Origin: Tranquillimonas sp964472855
GTDB taxonomy: Bacteria; Pseudomonadota; Alphaproteobacteria; Rhodobacterales; Rhodobacteraceae
Assembly: GCA_964472855.1 (NCBI GenBank)
Contig: CAYYMJ010000017.1
Location: 1-51,888, forward strand
Direction: 5' to 3'
DNA length: 51,888 nucleotides
Shown: piece after piece, positions 7,394 to 16,917 of the stretch
Layout: every line of letters begins with the position of its first letter
Position numbering within the stretch: the stretch's first letter is position 1
The notes under the pieces: model-generated
The model's database searches: none
Told to the model about the DNA's origin: nothing
The model's input: only the letters and a program-made list of their open reading frames with translations
Made by a program: the position numbers and the translations under genes

Positions 7394-8374
7394 CTAGTTG
7401 CCGACACTGCCCATGTTGCCGAGCGTATTGACGATATTATAGACCGACGGCCCCAGCAGAATGATCAGAAGCGGCGGCACCGTCAGCATCATTGTGGCAA
7501 GTGTCATCTTGGTCGGCAAGGTGTTGGCCTTTTCCTCGGCCCGCATGACCCGTTTGTCGCGCATTTCGCCGGCATAAATCCGCAGCGCCTCGGCGATCGA
7601 GGTGCCGAAGGTTGTTGACTGGATCAGCACGGTGACAAAGCTTGACACGTCGGTCACGCCGGCGCGTTCGGACATGTCGCGCAGAACCGTCACCTTGTCC
7701 TTGCCGGCCTTGATCTCCCACGCCACCATCTGGAATTCTTCGGACAGGGCGGGATAGCTGGACTTGATCTCTTGCGCCACGCGGATGATCGACTGGTCCA
7801 GCGATTGTCCGGCCTCGACGCAGACCAGCATGAGGTCGAGCGAATCCGGAAAGCCGTTGGTGATCTCTTCCTGCCGCTTCTTCTGGCGTTTTCCGACCCA
7901 CTGCTTCGGCGCCATGTAACCAAAAAAGCCCGGCCCCATGATCGAAGCCATCAGCATCTGGGTCGATTTCGAGCCGTCGTTGGTCAGCATCGTATAGACG
8001 ATGCCGACGATCAGCATGGCAATGGCGCCGCCGAACTGGGCGAAGTGATACATCGCCACCGCATTCTTGCTGTGATAGCCGGCCTGCACCAGTTTCAGCT
8101 GGATCGCGGAATATTCCGCGGCGTCCTGTGGTTCGAGAAAGTTCGAGTATTTCGCGAACTTGTCGTCCTTCTTGCCCGGGGTGCGCAGCTTGACCTCGCC
8201 GGCAGCGTCTGACCGCGACTTTTTCGACGGCTTCAGCTTGTCCATCGGGTCGTTGCGCTTTTTCAGCATGAAGGGCAGCGTCAGCCCGATCAGGATGACC
8301 CCGAGAAACCCGACCGCGATCAGCGGCCCAAGCGGGCCCAGCGTGTCGTTAAGCAGGGTGTTGATGGTTTCCAT
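7394..8374 (-). CDS. tadC: Tad pilus inner-membrane platform protein TadC
   Basis: A 326-residue membrane protein of the type II secretion F (GspF/PilC) family. It has an N-terminal transmembrane segment (residues about 15-37), a basic linker rich in Lys, a central pair of hydrophobic segments, and then the conserved cytoplasmic helical domain with NGFPDSLDLMLVCVEAGQSLD. Two closing hydrophobic segments follow (MTLATMMLTVPPLLIILLGP). With TadB it forms the platform on which the ATPase TadA acts. The ATG at 8374 is 4 bases after the tadB stop codon. It is full length for TadC. Confidence 0.88.
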   Translation of the reverse strand: METINTLLNDTLGPLGPLIAVGFLGVILIGLTLPFMLKKRNDPMDKLKPSKKSRSDAAGEVKLRTPGKKDDKFAKYSNFLEPQDAAEYSAIQLKLVQAGYHSKNAVAMYHFAQFGGAIAMLIVGIVYTMLTNDGSKSTQMLMASIMGPGFFGYMAPKQWVGKRQKKRQEEITNGFPDSLDLMLVCVEAGQSLDQSIIRVAQEIKSSYPALSEEFQMVAWEIKAGKDKVTVLRDMSERAGVTDVSSFVTVLIQSTTFGTSIAEALRIYAGEMRDKRVMRAEEKANTLPTKMTLATMMLTVPPLLIILLGPSVYNIVNTLGNMGSVGN

Positions 8375-8378
8375 TGGC

Positions 8379-9347
8379 TCAGACCTTGATGTTCACGAGC
8401 GAGCGCATCACGAGGATGTTGGCCACCAGAAATCCGGCTACCACCAGGCAGGCCGGGATGAAATACGAGGTTTCCTTGACGTCGTTGTAATAGTCCGGCG
8501 CCATGATGTTGATGCCGACCAGCGCCATCAGCGGAAAACCCGACAGGAACATGCCGGACCATTTCGCCTCGGCCGTGATGGCATTGACGCGCCGGAACAG
8601 CTTGAACCGCGACCGGATGACCTTGGCCAGCCCGTCAAGGATTTCGGCCAGGTTGCCGCCCGACTGCTGCTGGATCGAAACGGCAACGGCGAGAAAGCGC
8701 AAATCCTGCATGTCCATGCGTTCGGCCATGGCTTTCAGCGCCTCGCCCACCTCGCGGCCATAGGCGCTTTCGTCGGCGATCACGCCCATTTCCGACCCCA
8801 GCGGATCGGATACCTCTTTGGCGACGATGTTGATGGCCGATGAAAACGGGTGCCCGACCCGCAGGCTGCGCACCATCAGTTCGACCGCGTCGGGCAGCTG
8901 TTCCTCGATCATCGACAGGCGTTTCTTGGCCTTGTTGCTGATCCACACATAAACGCCGCCCACGCCCATTGCGGCCGACACGGCGGCGCGAATGGGCATC
9001 GACGCCTCGGTCCCGATGGTCAGGCCCACAAAGGCAGCAACCCCCAGGCCGGCCATCACCATCATCAGCTGCGACGGGGTGAAGGCGATATTGGCCTTTT
9101 GCGCCTTTTCGGCCAGCATCGCATAAAGCGGGATACTCTGGCTCTTGATGTGCTGGCTCATCTCCTTGCGAAGCTGTTCCAGCACCTGTTCGCGGCCCTT
9201 GCCCTTTTCCAGCATCTCGAGACGGCGGTTGACCCGGCTGTTCAGGCTGATCGATTTGCCGAACGCGGTCAGGTAGATGCCTTCGACCAGCACCAGCACG
9301 GCAACGAAGATCAGGCCGTAGATAAGCGGTTCGGCGGAAATAACCAT
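8379..9347 (-). CDS. tadB: Tad pilus inner-membrane platform protein TadB
   Basis: A 322-residue GspF-family membrane protein and paralogue of TadC. Features are an N-terminal transmembrane helix (LIYGLIFVAVLVLVEGIYL), a charged region (RRLEMLEKGKGREQVLEQL), and the conserved helical domain EEQLPDAVELMVRSLRVGHP with SAINIVAKEVSDPLGSEM. The SIQQQSGGNLAEILDGL motif and C-terminal transmembrane helices complete it. Order and tight spacing (2 bases after tadA, 4 before tadC) support co-translation with its partners. It is predicted to couple ATP hydrolysis by TadA to Flp subunit extraction. Confidence 0.88.
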   Translation of the reverse strand: MVISAEPLIYGLIFVAVLVLVEGIYLTAFGKSISLNSRVNRRLEMLEKGKGREQVLEQLRKEMSQHIKSQSIPLYAMLAEKAQKANIAFTPSQLMMVMAGLGVAAFVGLTIGTEASMPIRAAVSAAMGVGGVYVWISNKAKKRLSMIEEQLPDAVELMVRSLRVGHPFSSAINIVAKEVSDPLGSEMGVIADESAYGREVGEALKAMAERMDMQDLRFLAVAVSIQQQSGGNLAEILDGLAKVIRSRFKLFRRVNAITAEAKWSGMFLSGFPLMALVGINIMAPDYYNDVKETSYFIPACLVVAGFLVANILVMRSLVNIKV

Positions 9348-9349
9348 GG

Positions 9350-10846
<1,497 letters not shown>

Positions 10847-10865
10847 GTGTCAATATCCCGGGATG

Positions 10866-12113
10866 TCAGTTGCCATGCGCGACCTGGCGGTTCAGTTCAT
10901 GCGCCGACGCGGCGATCTTTTCGATTTCCCGCCGCAGCGGGTTTTTCTTGGCCACCTCGGCCAGCGGGATGCCATGGTCGCACCCCTGCAGCACCTGCTT
11001 GCCGCCGTCGGGCAACAGCACCTCGATCGAAATCTCCAGGCTTTCGGCCAGGCGTTTCACGCGGTTCTTGCCCGTCAGGTCGGTGAATTTCGGGGCCCGG
11101 TTCAGGATATGGCGCATCTTTTCGACCGGCAGATCCTCGGCCTTGAGCGCCCGCAGCAGCCGCAGCGCGTTCTGGGCCGAGCGCATGTCGAGTTCGAGCA
11201 CCGAAAACACCACATGCGCGGCGTTCAGCACCGCCTCGCTCCATTGGACCAGGGTCGTGGGCATGTCGATGATGACATAGTCGAAATTCAGCCGGGCCAT
11301 GTCGATCAGCCGCGATATGTCTTCCGAGGTCAGCAATTCCAGCGGGATCATCTCGGCCGGCGAGGTCAGGACATGCAGTCTTTCATTGAAGATCAGCAGG
11401 GCCTGCAGAAAGCTGACCTCGTCCATGGCTTCGGTGTCTGACAACAGCTCGAACACGGCCTCGCGGCGGGCCAGATCGAGATAGGTCGAGACGGTGCCAT
11501 ACTGGAAGTCGAAATCAAGGATACAGACGCTGGGTTGTTCGCCGTCTTCTTCCTGATTGGCCAGCTCCCACGCCAGGTTGACGGCAAAGGTCGTGGCGCC
11601 GACACCGCCGGCCAGCCCGATGACCGGCATGACCACGCCGTCATGATCTTCGCCACCGCGTTTGCGGGCACCGGGCGCCGAGCCAAGCTGCAGCGGGGCG
11701 GGCGCGGGCGCGCGAATGCGTTCGATCGCCTCGCTCAGCGCGTTTTCCGGCAGGGGGTAGGGCACGAATTCCTTGGCGCCAAGCTTCAGAAGCTGGTGCA
11801 GCACCATGGGCGAGACATCTTCGGCGATGACGATGACGGCAATCTTGGCCAGCACCGCCGCCTTGATCAGCTGGGCGATGGTGGCGACGTTGCGCTCGTC
11901 ATCCTCGTCCATGGCGATGGCGATGAATTCCAGCGACTCCGATTCCGCCTGCGTCAGGAACAGGGCGGCGTCGGCAAAGCTGAGATCGCCCCAGTTTTCG
12001 CCCAGCTCGGATTCCATGTCTTCGATCAGAAGATCGAAATTCTGAACGTCACGACAGATCGTGCACGCCTGGATCGGCGCGGCTTCGTTCTTGATTGCGG
12101 CGTGGCTGCTCAT
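10866..12113 (-). CDS. tadZ: Tad pilus localisation protein TadZ/CpaE (ParA/MinD-like)
   Basis: About 415 residues. The ATG at 12113 is preferred to further upstream starts because AAGGAA precedes it at suitable distance. The N-terminal half looks like an atypical receiver domain (FDLLIEDMESELGENWGDL, then AVIVIAEDVSPMVLHQLLKLGA). The C-terminal half is a ParA/MinD-type ATPase domain: GLAGGVGATTFAVNLAW in place of the P-loop, CILDFDFQYGTVSTYLDL, and YVIIDMPTTLVQWSEAVL. The usual Walker A lysines are replaced by other residues, as is common in TadZ, so ATP hydrolysis may be weak. It is expected to target the Tad machine to its site on the inner membrane. Confidence 0.85.
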   Translation of the reverse strand: MSSHAAIKNEAAPIQACTICRDVQNFDLLIEDMESELGENWGDLSFADAALFLTQAESESLEFIAIAMDEDDERNVATIAQLIKAAVLAKIAVIVIAEDVSPMVLHQLLKLGAKEFVPYPLPENALSEAIERIRAPAPAPLQLGSAPGARKRGGEDHDGVVMPVIGLAGGVGATTFAVNLAWELANQEEDGEQPSVCILDFDFQYGTVSTYLDLARREAVFELLSDTEAMDEVSFLQALLIFNERLHVLTSPAEMIPLELLTSEDISRLIDMARLNFDYVIIDMPTTLVQWSEAVLNAAHVVFSVLELDMRSAQNALRLLRALKAEDLPVEKMRHILNRAPKFTDLTGKNRVKRLAESLEISIEVLLPDGGKQVLQGCDHGIPLAEVAKKNPLRREIEKIAASAHELNRQVAHGN

Positions 12114-12322
12114 ACGCTCACATTCCTTGCTCCGGCAGTTCCGGCGCGGGTCGCGATTATTCGAGTTCAGCGATTGCACCCCGCTCGCCGGACCCGCCGC
12201 CGACTCGGTCGGCATGATTGGGTCCCGTGCGATTTTATGCGCGGCAAAATTGGCGACATTGGGGCCGCCGCAGCACAATTATTCAGGATTTTGAGACGAT
12301 TTCTGGGCTGACGCCCCGTTGT

Positions 12323-12958
12323 TTACTGGCTGGTCGTGGTTCCATGCGCCGACGTCGCGCTGGTCACATATTCGCGGAAAATCACGTCGGCATACTTGCC
12401 ATTCAAAAGCGCCGGGTTGCTTTGAACGAAACCCGTCACCTCGGTCACCGTGCGCCGGTTGCGGCGTTCGCGCCCCTCGCTCACGATGATCGGCTGAGTT
12501 TCTCCAAAGGAAACAACGGCTTCCAGGCGCGAACGCTCGATGCCCTGCGACACCAGAAAGCTGACGGCCGTGTTGGCCCGGCGCATGCCCAGCGCCTTGT
12601 TGTAGGTCGTGCTGCCCACAAGGTCAGTGTGCCCATAGACGCGGAAACGCACCTCGGGAAACTGGCGGATCCACGTGGCCTGTTGCACCAGCGTCGCCCG
12701 CGACGCCGCGTCCAGCCGCGAGCTGTCGAAATCGAACGTGATCGTCGGCTCGACCTCGGACGAAAAGCGGCTGTTCAGCCCGGCGATATATTCCCCGCCG
12801 CCCTGATGGGCCTGGATGTTGTTCATGGTCGGGTTGCCGAACTGGCCCTCGTCCAGAAAGGCCCCGGCCGGTTGGCGCCAGCTAAGCGCGGTGGTGTTTT
12901 CCGAGCTGCAGGCCGAAACGGCCAGCGCGGCCAGCGTGATGATCGACGCGGTCTTCAT
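12323..12958 (-). CDS. OmpA-family peptidoglycan-binding lipoprotein of the Tad locus
   Basis: A 211-residue protein with a lipoprotein signal (MKTASIITLAALAVSAC, lipobox VSAC at residue 17). It has an OmpA C-terminal domain: TITFDFDSSRLDAASR, then VRFRVYGHTDLVGSTTYN with the conserved TD and the ALGMRRANTAV helix, and RRNRRTVTEV. OmpA domains bind diaminopimelate of peptidoglycan. In this slot, between the secretin and tadZ, other Tad loci carry CpaD. The protein probably ties the secretin to the cell wall; that role is inferred. The start lies 3 bases after the secretin stop codon. Confidence 0.83.
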   Translation of the reverse strand: MKTASIITLAALAVSACSSENTTALSWRQPAGAFLDEGQFGNPTMNNIQAHQGGGEYIAGLNSRFSSEVEPTITFDFDSSRLDAASRATLVQQATWIRQFPEVRFRVYGHTDLVGSTTYNKALGMRRANTAVSFLVSQGIERSRLEAVVSFGETQPIIVSEGRERRNRRTVTEVTGFVQSNPALLNGKYADVIFREYVTSATSAHGTTTSQ

Positions 12959-12961
12959 GGC

Positions 12962-14389
12962 CTATTCCTCCAACACGTAACCGTAGGACCCGACGAAATC
13001 TTGCCGTGCCACCTCGGCGGCCGCGCCCTGGGTCGGGCGGTTCGCTGTTTCGGCGGCGGTGCGGCCCAGCAGGAACAGGTCGCTTTCCGTCGGCGGACGG
13101 ATACGGTCGGTCGGCAGGGCCAGAGCTTCGCCCCGGATCGGCGTGACAAGATGGGGGGTGATGATGATCACCAGTTCGCTTTGCTGGCGTTCATATTCGG
13201 CGCTGCGGAACAGGGCGCCCAGAACCGGCACATCGGCCAGCCACGGCACCTGTCCGGCCAGGTCCTGAAAATCGTCTTCCAGCAGTCCGGCGATGGCAAA
13301 GCTTTCGCCGTCGCGCATTTCAACCGTGGTTGACGTTTCGCGGGTGCGGAACGCGTTGACGGATATCCCGCCGCTCTGGAATGTCGCGGTGTTGTCCAGC
13401 CCTGACACCGTGGCCTTCAGCGACAGGTTGATCAGGTCTTCGTCGACGACGCGCGGGGTAAACTGCAGCCCGATGCCGAATTGCTTGTAGTCGATGGACA
13501 CGCTGCCGTCGGTGTTGACCACCGGGATGGGGTATTCTCCGCCGGCCAGAAAGCTGGCCTCCTGACCCGACAGGGCGGTCAGGTTCGGTTCGGCCAGCGT
13601 GCGGACAACCCCTTTGCTTTCAAGGGCTTCCATGAGAACCGCGAATTCCAGGTTGCCGACGTTAAAGCCCAGCGCCAGCGCCCCTTCGGCCGCCGCGCCC
13701 GAGGTATAGCCGTTGCCGGACAGGATCGACTGGGAATTGGTCGGGTTGGTCAGCGATCCGGTGCCACCGATCACGCCGACATTGCCGCCGCTGGTGCCGA
13801 TGGCCAGGGACGAGCCCAGGCTCTTGCGGACCGACCGCTGCATTTCGGCAAAGCGCACCTTCAGCATCACCTGCTGCGTGCCCCCGACGGTCATCAGGTT
13901 CGACACCCGCCCCGAGGCATAGCGTTCGGCCAGGTCAAGCGCGCGGTCCAGTTTGGCCAGGCTCGACACGGTGCCGGACATGACGATGCCATCGGCGGCG
14001 GTGCGCACCTCGATAGGTTCTCCGGGCAGGATCTGGCGCAGGCGTTCCTTGAATTCGGCGATGTCGGGCGATACCTGCACCTCGACATTGGCGATCAGCC
14101 GGCCTTCGGCGTTCAGCAGGGTCAGCGTGGTCCTGCCGGGGGTTTTCCCAAGGACGTAAATGGTGCGGTCCGACAGGGTTGATATGTCGGCGATTGCGGG
14201 GTTGGCGATGGACAACTCGGCAAAGCTTTCATCGGACTCGACCACCACCGCGCGGTTCATCGGAACGCTCAGCGCGCCGGTTGCAGCGCCGGACAAGACC
14301 CGCAGGCCCTGCGCCTGAACAGGCGCAACCAACGGAAATGCAAGGACAATGCCAAGCATACCCGCTTGCAGAAAACTGCGAATTCTCAT
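12962..14389 (-). CDS. cpaC: Tad pilus outer-membrane secretin RcpA/CpaC
   Basis: A 475-residue secretin forming the outer-membrane pore for Flp pili. A signal peptide covers residues 1-26 (LLxx-type core, cleavage after VQA before QG). It is followed by the pilus-assembly N-terminal domain (VVVESDESFAELSIANPAIADI with TIYVLGKTPGRTTLTLL), a BON-like segment (VRTAADGIVMSGTVSSLAKLD) and the secretin domain (MLKVRFAEMQRSV; ALESKGVVRTLAEPNLTALSG; VPWLADVPVLGALFRS; ELVIIITPHLV). Length is normal. It is transcribed after cpaB across a 194-base gap and just before the OmpA-like lipoprotein gene. Confidence 0.92.
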   Translation of the reverse strand: MRIRSFLQAGMLGIVLAFPLVAPVQAQGLRVLSGAATGALSVPMNRAVVVESDESFAELSIANPAIADISTLSDRTIYVLGKTPGRTTLTLLNAEGRLIANVEVQVSPDIAEFKERLRQILPGEPIEVRTAADGIVMSGTVSSLAKLDRALDLAERYASGRVSNLMTVGGTQQVMLKVRFAEMQRSVRKSLGSSLAIGTSGGNVGVIGGTGSLTNPTNSQSILSGNGYTSGAAAEGALALGFNVGNLEFAVLMEALESKGVVRTLAEPNLTALSGQEASFLAGGEYPIPVVNTDGSVSIDYKQFGIGLQFTPRVVDEDLINLSLKATVSGLDNTATFQSGGISVNAFRTRETSTTVEMRDGESFAIAGLLEDDFQDLAGQVPWLADVPVLGALFRSAEYERQQSELVIIITPHLVTPIRGEALALPTDRIRPPTESDLFLLGRTAAETANRPTQGAAAEVARQDFVGSYGYVLEE

Positions 14390-14583
14390 GTGATCCTGCC
14401 TCTCTGATCACGCTCGTTCGGATCTTTTGCGTCCGTATTGGCCCGACCATGGGATAAATCCCGAATTATTGCAAGAATCACAGGGTTATGTCGCATTTCT
14501 TATGTGGATAACCGGCAACAAACTGCCGCCCCGGCCGATGTTTCAGGCCAGGGCGGACATGTTTCACGAGCTTCAGAAATCAC

Positions 14584-15435
14584 TCAATTGGTGCAGGGGA
14601 TCGCGATTTCGGCCATCTGACCGCCGCGGCGGGTCCGGATGGTGCAGACACGCTCTTCCACGGCATCGACAACCTGTTCATCGGTGATGCCCAACAGTTG
14701 ACGCTGGTCAATCTCGACCGCGTCGGCGGTGGTGTCATCTTCGGCGCCAACCAGGCTGAGCGTCAGGCGCCCGGTGCTTTGTGCCTGTGCCAGCGACGCG
14801 ACCTGCCGTGGCGTGATTTCGACCGTAACGGTGCGGGCGACGGTGGGTGACGACCGGTCCTCGTCGGCGGACTGGTCGATCGCGACAAGACGCACATTGG
14901 TTTCGATCAGCTTGGTGACATCGTTGCCGCGCGACTGATTGCTAACCGATTGGCCGGACCAATAGACATCGACCCGGTCACCCGGCCGCAGGAACCCGGA
15001 TACGCCCGAGGTCACATCGACCCGGATGGCAAAGGCGCGCATACCGCGCGACAGGCGCGACGAGACGCCGGCGTTCTCACCAGGAGCGGTGACCTTGACG
15101 GCAAGAACGGCCTCGCTGGGCTCCATCGTTCGCAGGACCGAGCGCGGCTCGTCCGGGCCGTTGGGAAACAGGTCATCCAGCGTTGCAAAGGCGCCTTCGG
15201 GAATCGCGTTTTCGGGCCAGGCGATCTGTGTGACATCGTCAGCGGTCAGCGTTTCGCCATAGCGCACCTGCCGATTGACCACCAGAACCGGCACCGTCGG
15301 CACGATCTGCGCCCGCGCCGCACGCTCGGCCTCAAGCTGGGTCTGGTTTTCTTGAATATAGCCTTTTGCCAGATAGACCGCGAATCCCGCAAGTCCGAGG
15401 CCAAGAACCAATACCAATCCGAAGACCAGTCGCAT
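14584..15435 (-). CDS. cpaB: Tad pilus assembly protein CpaB/RcpC
   Basis: A 283-residue periplasmic protein with an N-terminal membrane anchor or signal (LVFGLVLVLGLGLAGFAVYLA, residues 2-22). It has a SAF-type domain (VPVLVVNRQVRYGETLTADDVTQIAWP), an RcpC-like core (SRLSRGMRAFAIRVDVTSGVSGFLRPGDRVDVYW) and the C-terminal part with TVTVEITPRQVASLAQAQSTGRL. SAF domains are shared with FlgA and may bind peptidoglycan. It is thought to assist secretin assembly. It sits between the small pilin-like gene and the secretin gene, with intergenic gaps of about 170 and 190 bases, longer than elsewhere in the locus. Confidence 0.87.
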   Translation of the reverse strand: MRLVFGLVLVLGLGLAGFAVYLAKGYIQENQTQLEAERAARAQIVPTVPVLVVNRQVRYGETLTADDVTQIAWPENAIPEGAFATLDDLFPNGPDEPRSVLRTMEPSEAVLAVKVTAPGENAGVSSRLSRGMRAFAIRVDVTSGVSGFLRPGDRVDVYWSGQSVSNQSRGNDVTKLIETNVRLVAIDQSADEDRSSPTVARTVTVEITPRQVASLAQAQSTGRLTLSLVGAEDDTTADAVEIDQRQLLGITDEQVVDAVEERVCTIRTRRGGQMAEIAIPCTN

Positions 15436-15603
15436 TTGATGTCCTTTCGGTTGCCGGCGCTGTTGTTTGGCAGCGACACCGGCGGAAACTTGTCAGGAAC
15501 ATTCATGCAAGATTGCGGCAACATCGCGCCCACGGTTTGAAATCCGTGGGGAATTCGCCAATTCGACCGGATATCGTTTCCAAATCCGGTGTATTGCGTC
15601 GGA

Positions 15604-15789
15604 TCAGAAGGACGATATCTCCGACGTCGGGCTGGCCGGCATCGAAATCGCGTCTGCCAGTATCGTTTCGCCGGCGGCTGCCGACGTCGTGGCCGCCAAA
15701 GCGATGGTGGCACAGGCCGCCGCGACGACAAGCAGATCAAGCGCCGAGCCACCGTCGTCAAGCCCCAGGATTTCCAGGATGGTCTGCAT
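15604..15789 (-). CDS. Small Flp-pilin-like protein
   Basis: A 60-69-base-upstream-independent frame starts at ATG 15789 with GAGG 8 bases before it and encodes about 61 residues. The sequence begins MQTILEILGLDDGGSALDLL and continues with an Ala-rich hydrophobic segment, then ends polar. Aligned by eye to the neighbouring Flp pilins (NDEDG then AVTVDWVV), it has the same layout: acidic residues, Gly cleavage site, then an acidic residue at +5 (G followed by GSALD) and a hydrophobic helix. It therefore looks like a divergent Flp or pseudopilin processed by CpaA. The rest of the sequence is unlike Flp, and I do not recognise a named family. It may be a minor pilin standing in for TadE/F, which is inference. 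Confidence 0.55.
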   Translation of the reverse strand: MQTILEILGLDDGGSALDLLVVAAACATIALAATTSAAAGETILADAISMPASPTSEISSF

Positions 15790-15939
15790 GATCAAAGCCT
15801 CAGTCTTTCGCGGCCTCGGAATTACCGAGCCAGCGCCCCCACAAGACGTTAAACGTCGAATTGTGGCAAAACCGGGGCAAATCGCGCCAAACGACACGAG
15901 AATTTCACAATAATTGCGAGATTTTGGAAACTGACTGTT

Positions 15940-15983
15940 TCGCCGTTCCGGCGAAGGACGGGGCCGCCAGTGGTGGCGGCCCC
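15940..15983 (-). terminator. Tandem hairpins after the first flp gene
   Basis: A strong stem (15960-15969 with 15974-15983, GGGGCCGCCA paired to its complement) lies 17 bases after the flp stop at 16001. A second perfect stem follows (15940-15947 with 15949-15956). No T run follows on the minus strand, so this may attenuate transcription or protect the mRNA end rather than stop it fully. Confidence 0.5.
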
Positions 15984-16000
15984 GATCCCGGAAGCAAAGC

Positions 16001-16198
16001 TTACGGGAAGGTCGTGGTCACCGACGTGCCGGCCAGGTGGCTCGACACTGTGGCGGTCACGGTGCTGGTGCCCGAAGTGACCGAGGTCAGCACGGCAATG
16101 CCGAGGCCAACGATGGCGGCGGTCAGGACGACCCAGTCGACGGTAACCGCGCCGTCTTCGTCGTTGCGGAAAGTCTTGGCAAGCTTGAACAGTTTCAT
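16001..16198 (-). CDS. flp: Flp/Fap-type pilin, copy 1
   Basis: A 65-residue major pilin precursor. The ATG at 16198 is preceded by GGAGGGAC. Layout: a basic N-terminal leader (MKLFKLAKTFRNDEDG), a Gly cleavage site, then AVTVDWVVLTAAIVGLGIAV with Asp at +5 in place of the usual Glu, and a Ser/Thr-rich tail ending TTTFP. CpaA should remove the leader and the Tad machine polymerise the subunit. The protein is identical to that of the copy at 16431, while the DNA differs at about 17 synonymous sites. It is the second flp in transcription order and is followed by hairpins, so the pilin is probably made in excess over the assembly proteins. Confidence 0.9.
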   Translation of the reverse strand: MKLFKLAKTFRNDEDGAVTVDWVVLTAAIVGLGIAVLTSVTSGTSTVTATVSSHLAGTSVTTTFP

Positions 16199-16377
16199 GT
16201 GTCCCTCCGTTCTCAAAGCTTTCGATCGTGAACCTTGTGTTCCGATAGATCCGTTTTCGCGTTCAATTCGGGCATAACCTAGGCGGGCGAACAGTCATTG
16301 CGGGGCAATTTAGGTATCTTTTTGCGACCCGGCGGTTAGTTTCCAGGCCCGCCACAACCAAAGGAAATGGGCCGCCC

Positions 16378-16409
16378 AAAAGAAAAGGGCCGCGAAATTC
16401 GCGGCCCTT
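16378..16409 (-). terminator. Rho-independent terminator after flp copy 2
   Basis: A perfect 12-bp stem (16385-16396 with 16398-16409) is followed on the minus strand by TTTTCTTTT (16378-16386). It lies about 22 bases after the flp stop at 16431. This is the clearest intrinsic terminator in the window. It implies that flp copy 2 is mostly made as its own short transcript. Confidence 0.88.
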
Positions 16410-16430
16410 GTCAGGAATATGTCCCGGAAC

Positions 16431-16628
16431 TTACGGGAAGGTCGTGGTCACCGACGTGCCGGCCAGGTGGCTGGAAACGGTCGCGGTCACGGTGCTGGTG
16501 CCCGAGGTGACCGAGGTCAGAACGGCGATGCCGAGGCCGACGATCGCGGCGGTCAGAACAACCCAGTCAACGGTGACGGCACCGTCTTCGTCGTTGCGGA
16601 AAGTTTTGGCGAGCTTGAACAGTTTCAT
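16431..16628 (-). CDS. flp: Flp/Fap-type pilin, copy 2
   Basis: A 65-residue major pilin precursor with exactly the same protein sequence as the copy at 16001. The ATG at 16628 is preceded by GGAGGGAC. It has the leader, the Gly cleavage site, Asp at +5 and the Ser/Thr-rich tail as in the other copy. It is the first gene of the Tad cluster in transcription order and has its own intrinsic terminator. The region upstream (16629-16917) is shared with the divergent lytic transglycosylase gene. Confidence 0.9.
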   Translation of the reverse strand: MKLFKLAKTFRNDEDGAVTVDWVVLTAAIVGLGIAVLTSVTSGTSTVTATVSSHLAGTSVTTTFP

Positions 16629-16872
16629 TTTGTGTCCCTCCAATAGACAACTGCGTCCTTGCATCCGATCTGGCCGTTGCCTGCATGGCGCTGGTGAACC
16701 GGCATGAGGTGATTTGCGCAGCCAAGTTGGGCGGAATTCAGGCGCGCACGGTACAATTTCGGGCTTGGTAAATTTGTTGTTCCGCCCCGCCGGCGCTTGA
16801 CGCAAAACTGCATCATACCCCTTGTTCTTCTTGGTTTGGTGGCCGCCGGGCTTGGCCGCGCAGGCCAAAAAG

Positions 16873-16887
16873 TGCAATATATTTGCA
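16873..16887. promoter_or_regulatory. 15-base palindrome in the flp / transglycosylase intergenic region
   Basis: TGCAA and TTGCA form perfect arms around a TATAT centre, in the 289-base region between flp copy 2 (minus) and the transglycosylase gene (plus), 31 bases before the latter's start. It is an AT-rich island in GC-rich DNA and could be an operator or part of a promoter. No further element is recognised in this region. Confidence 0.3.
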
Positions 16888-16917
16888 ACAACAAAAGGCA
16901 GGGCAGGGGCAGTCGGC

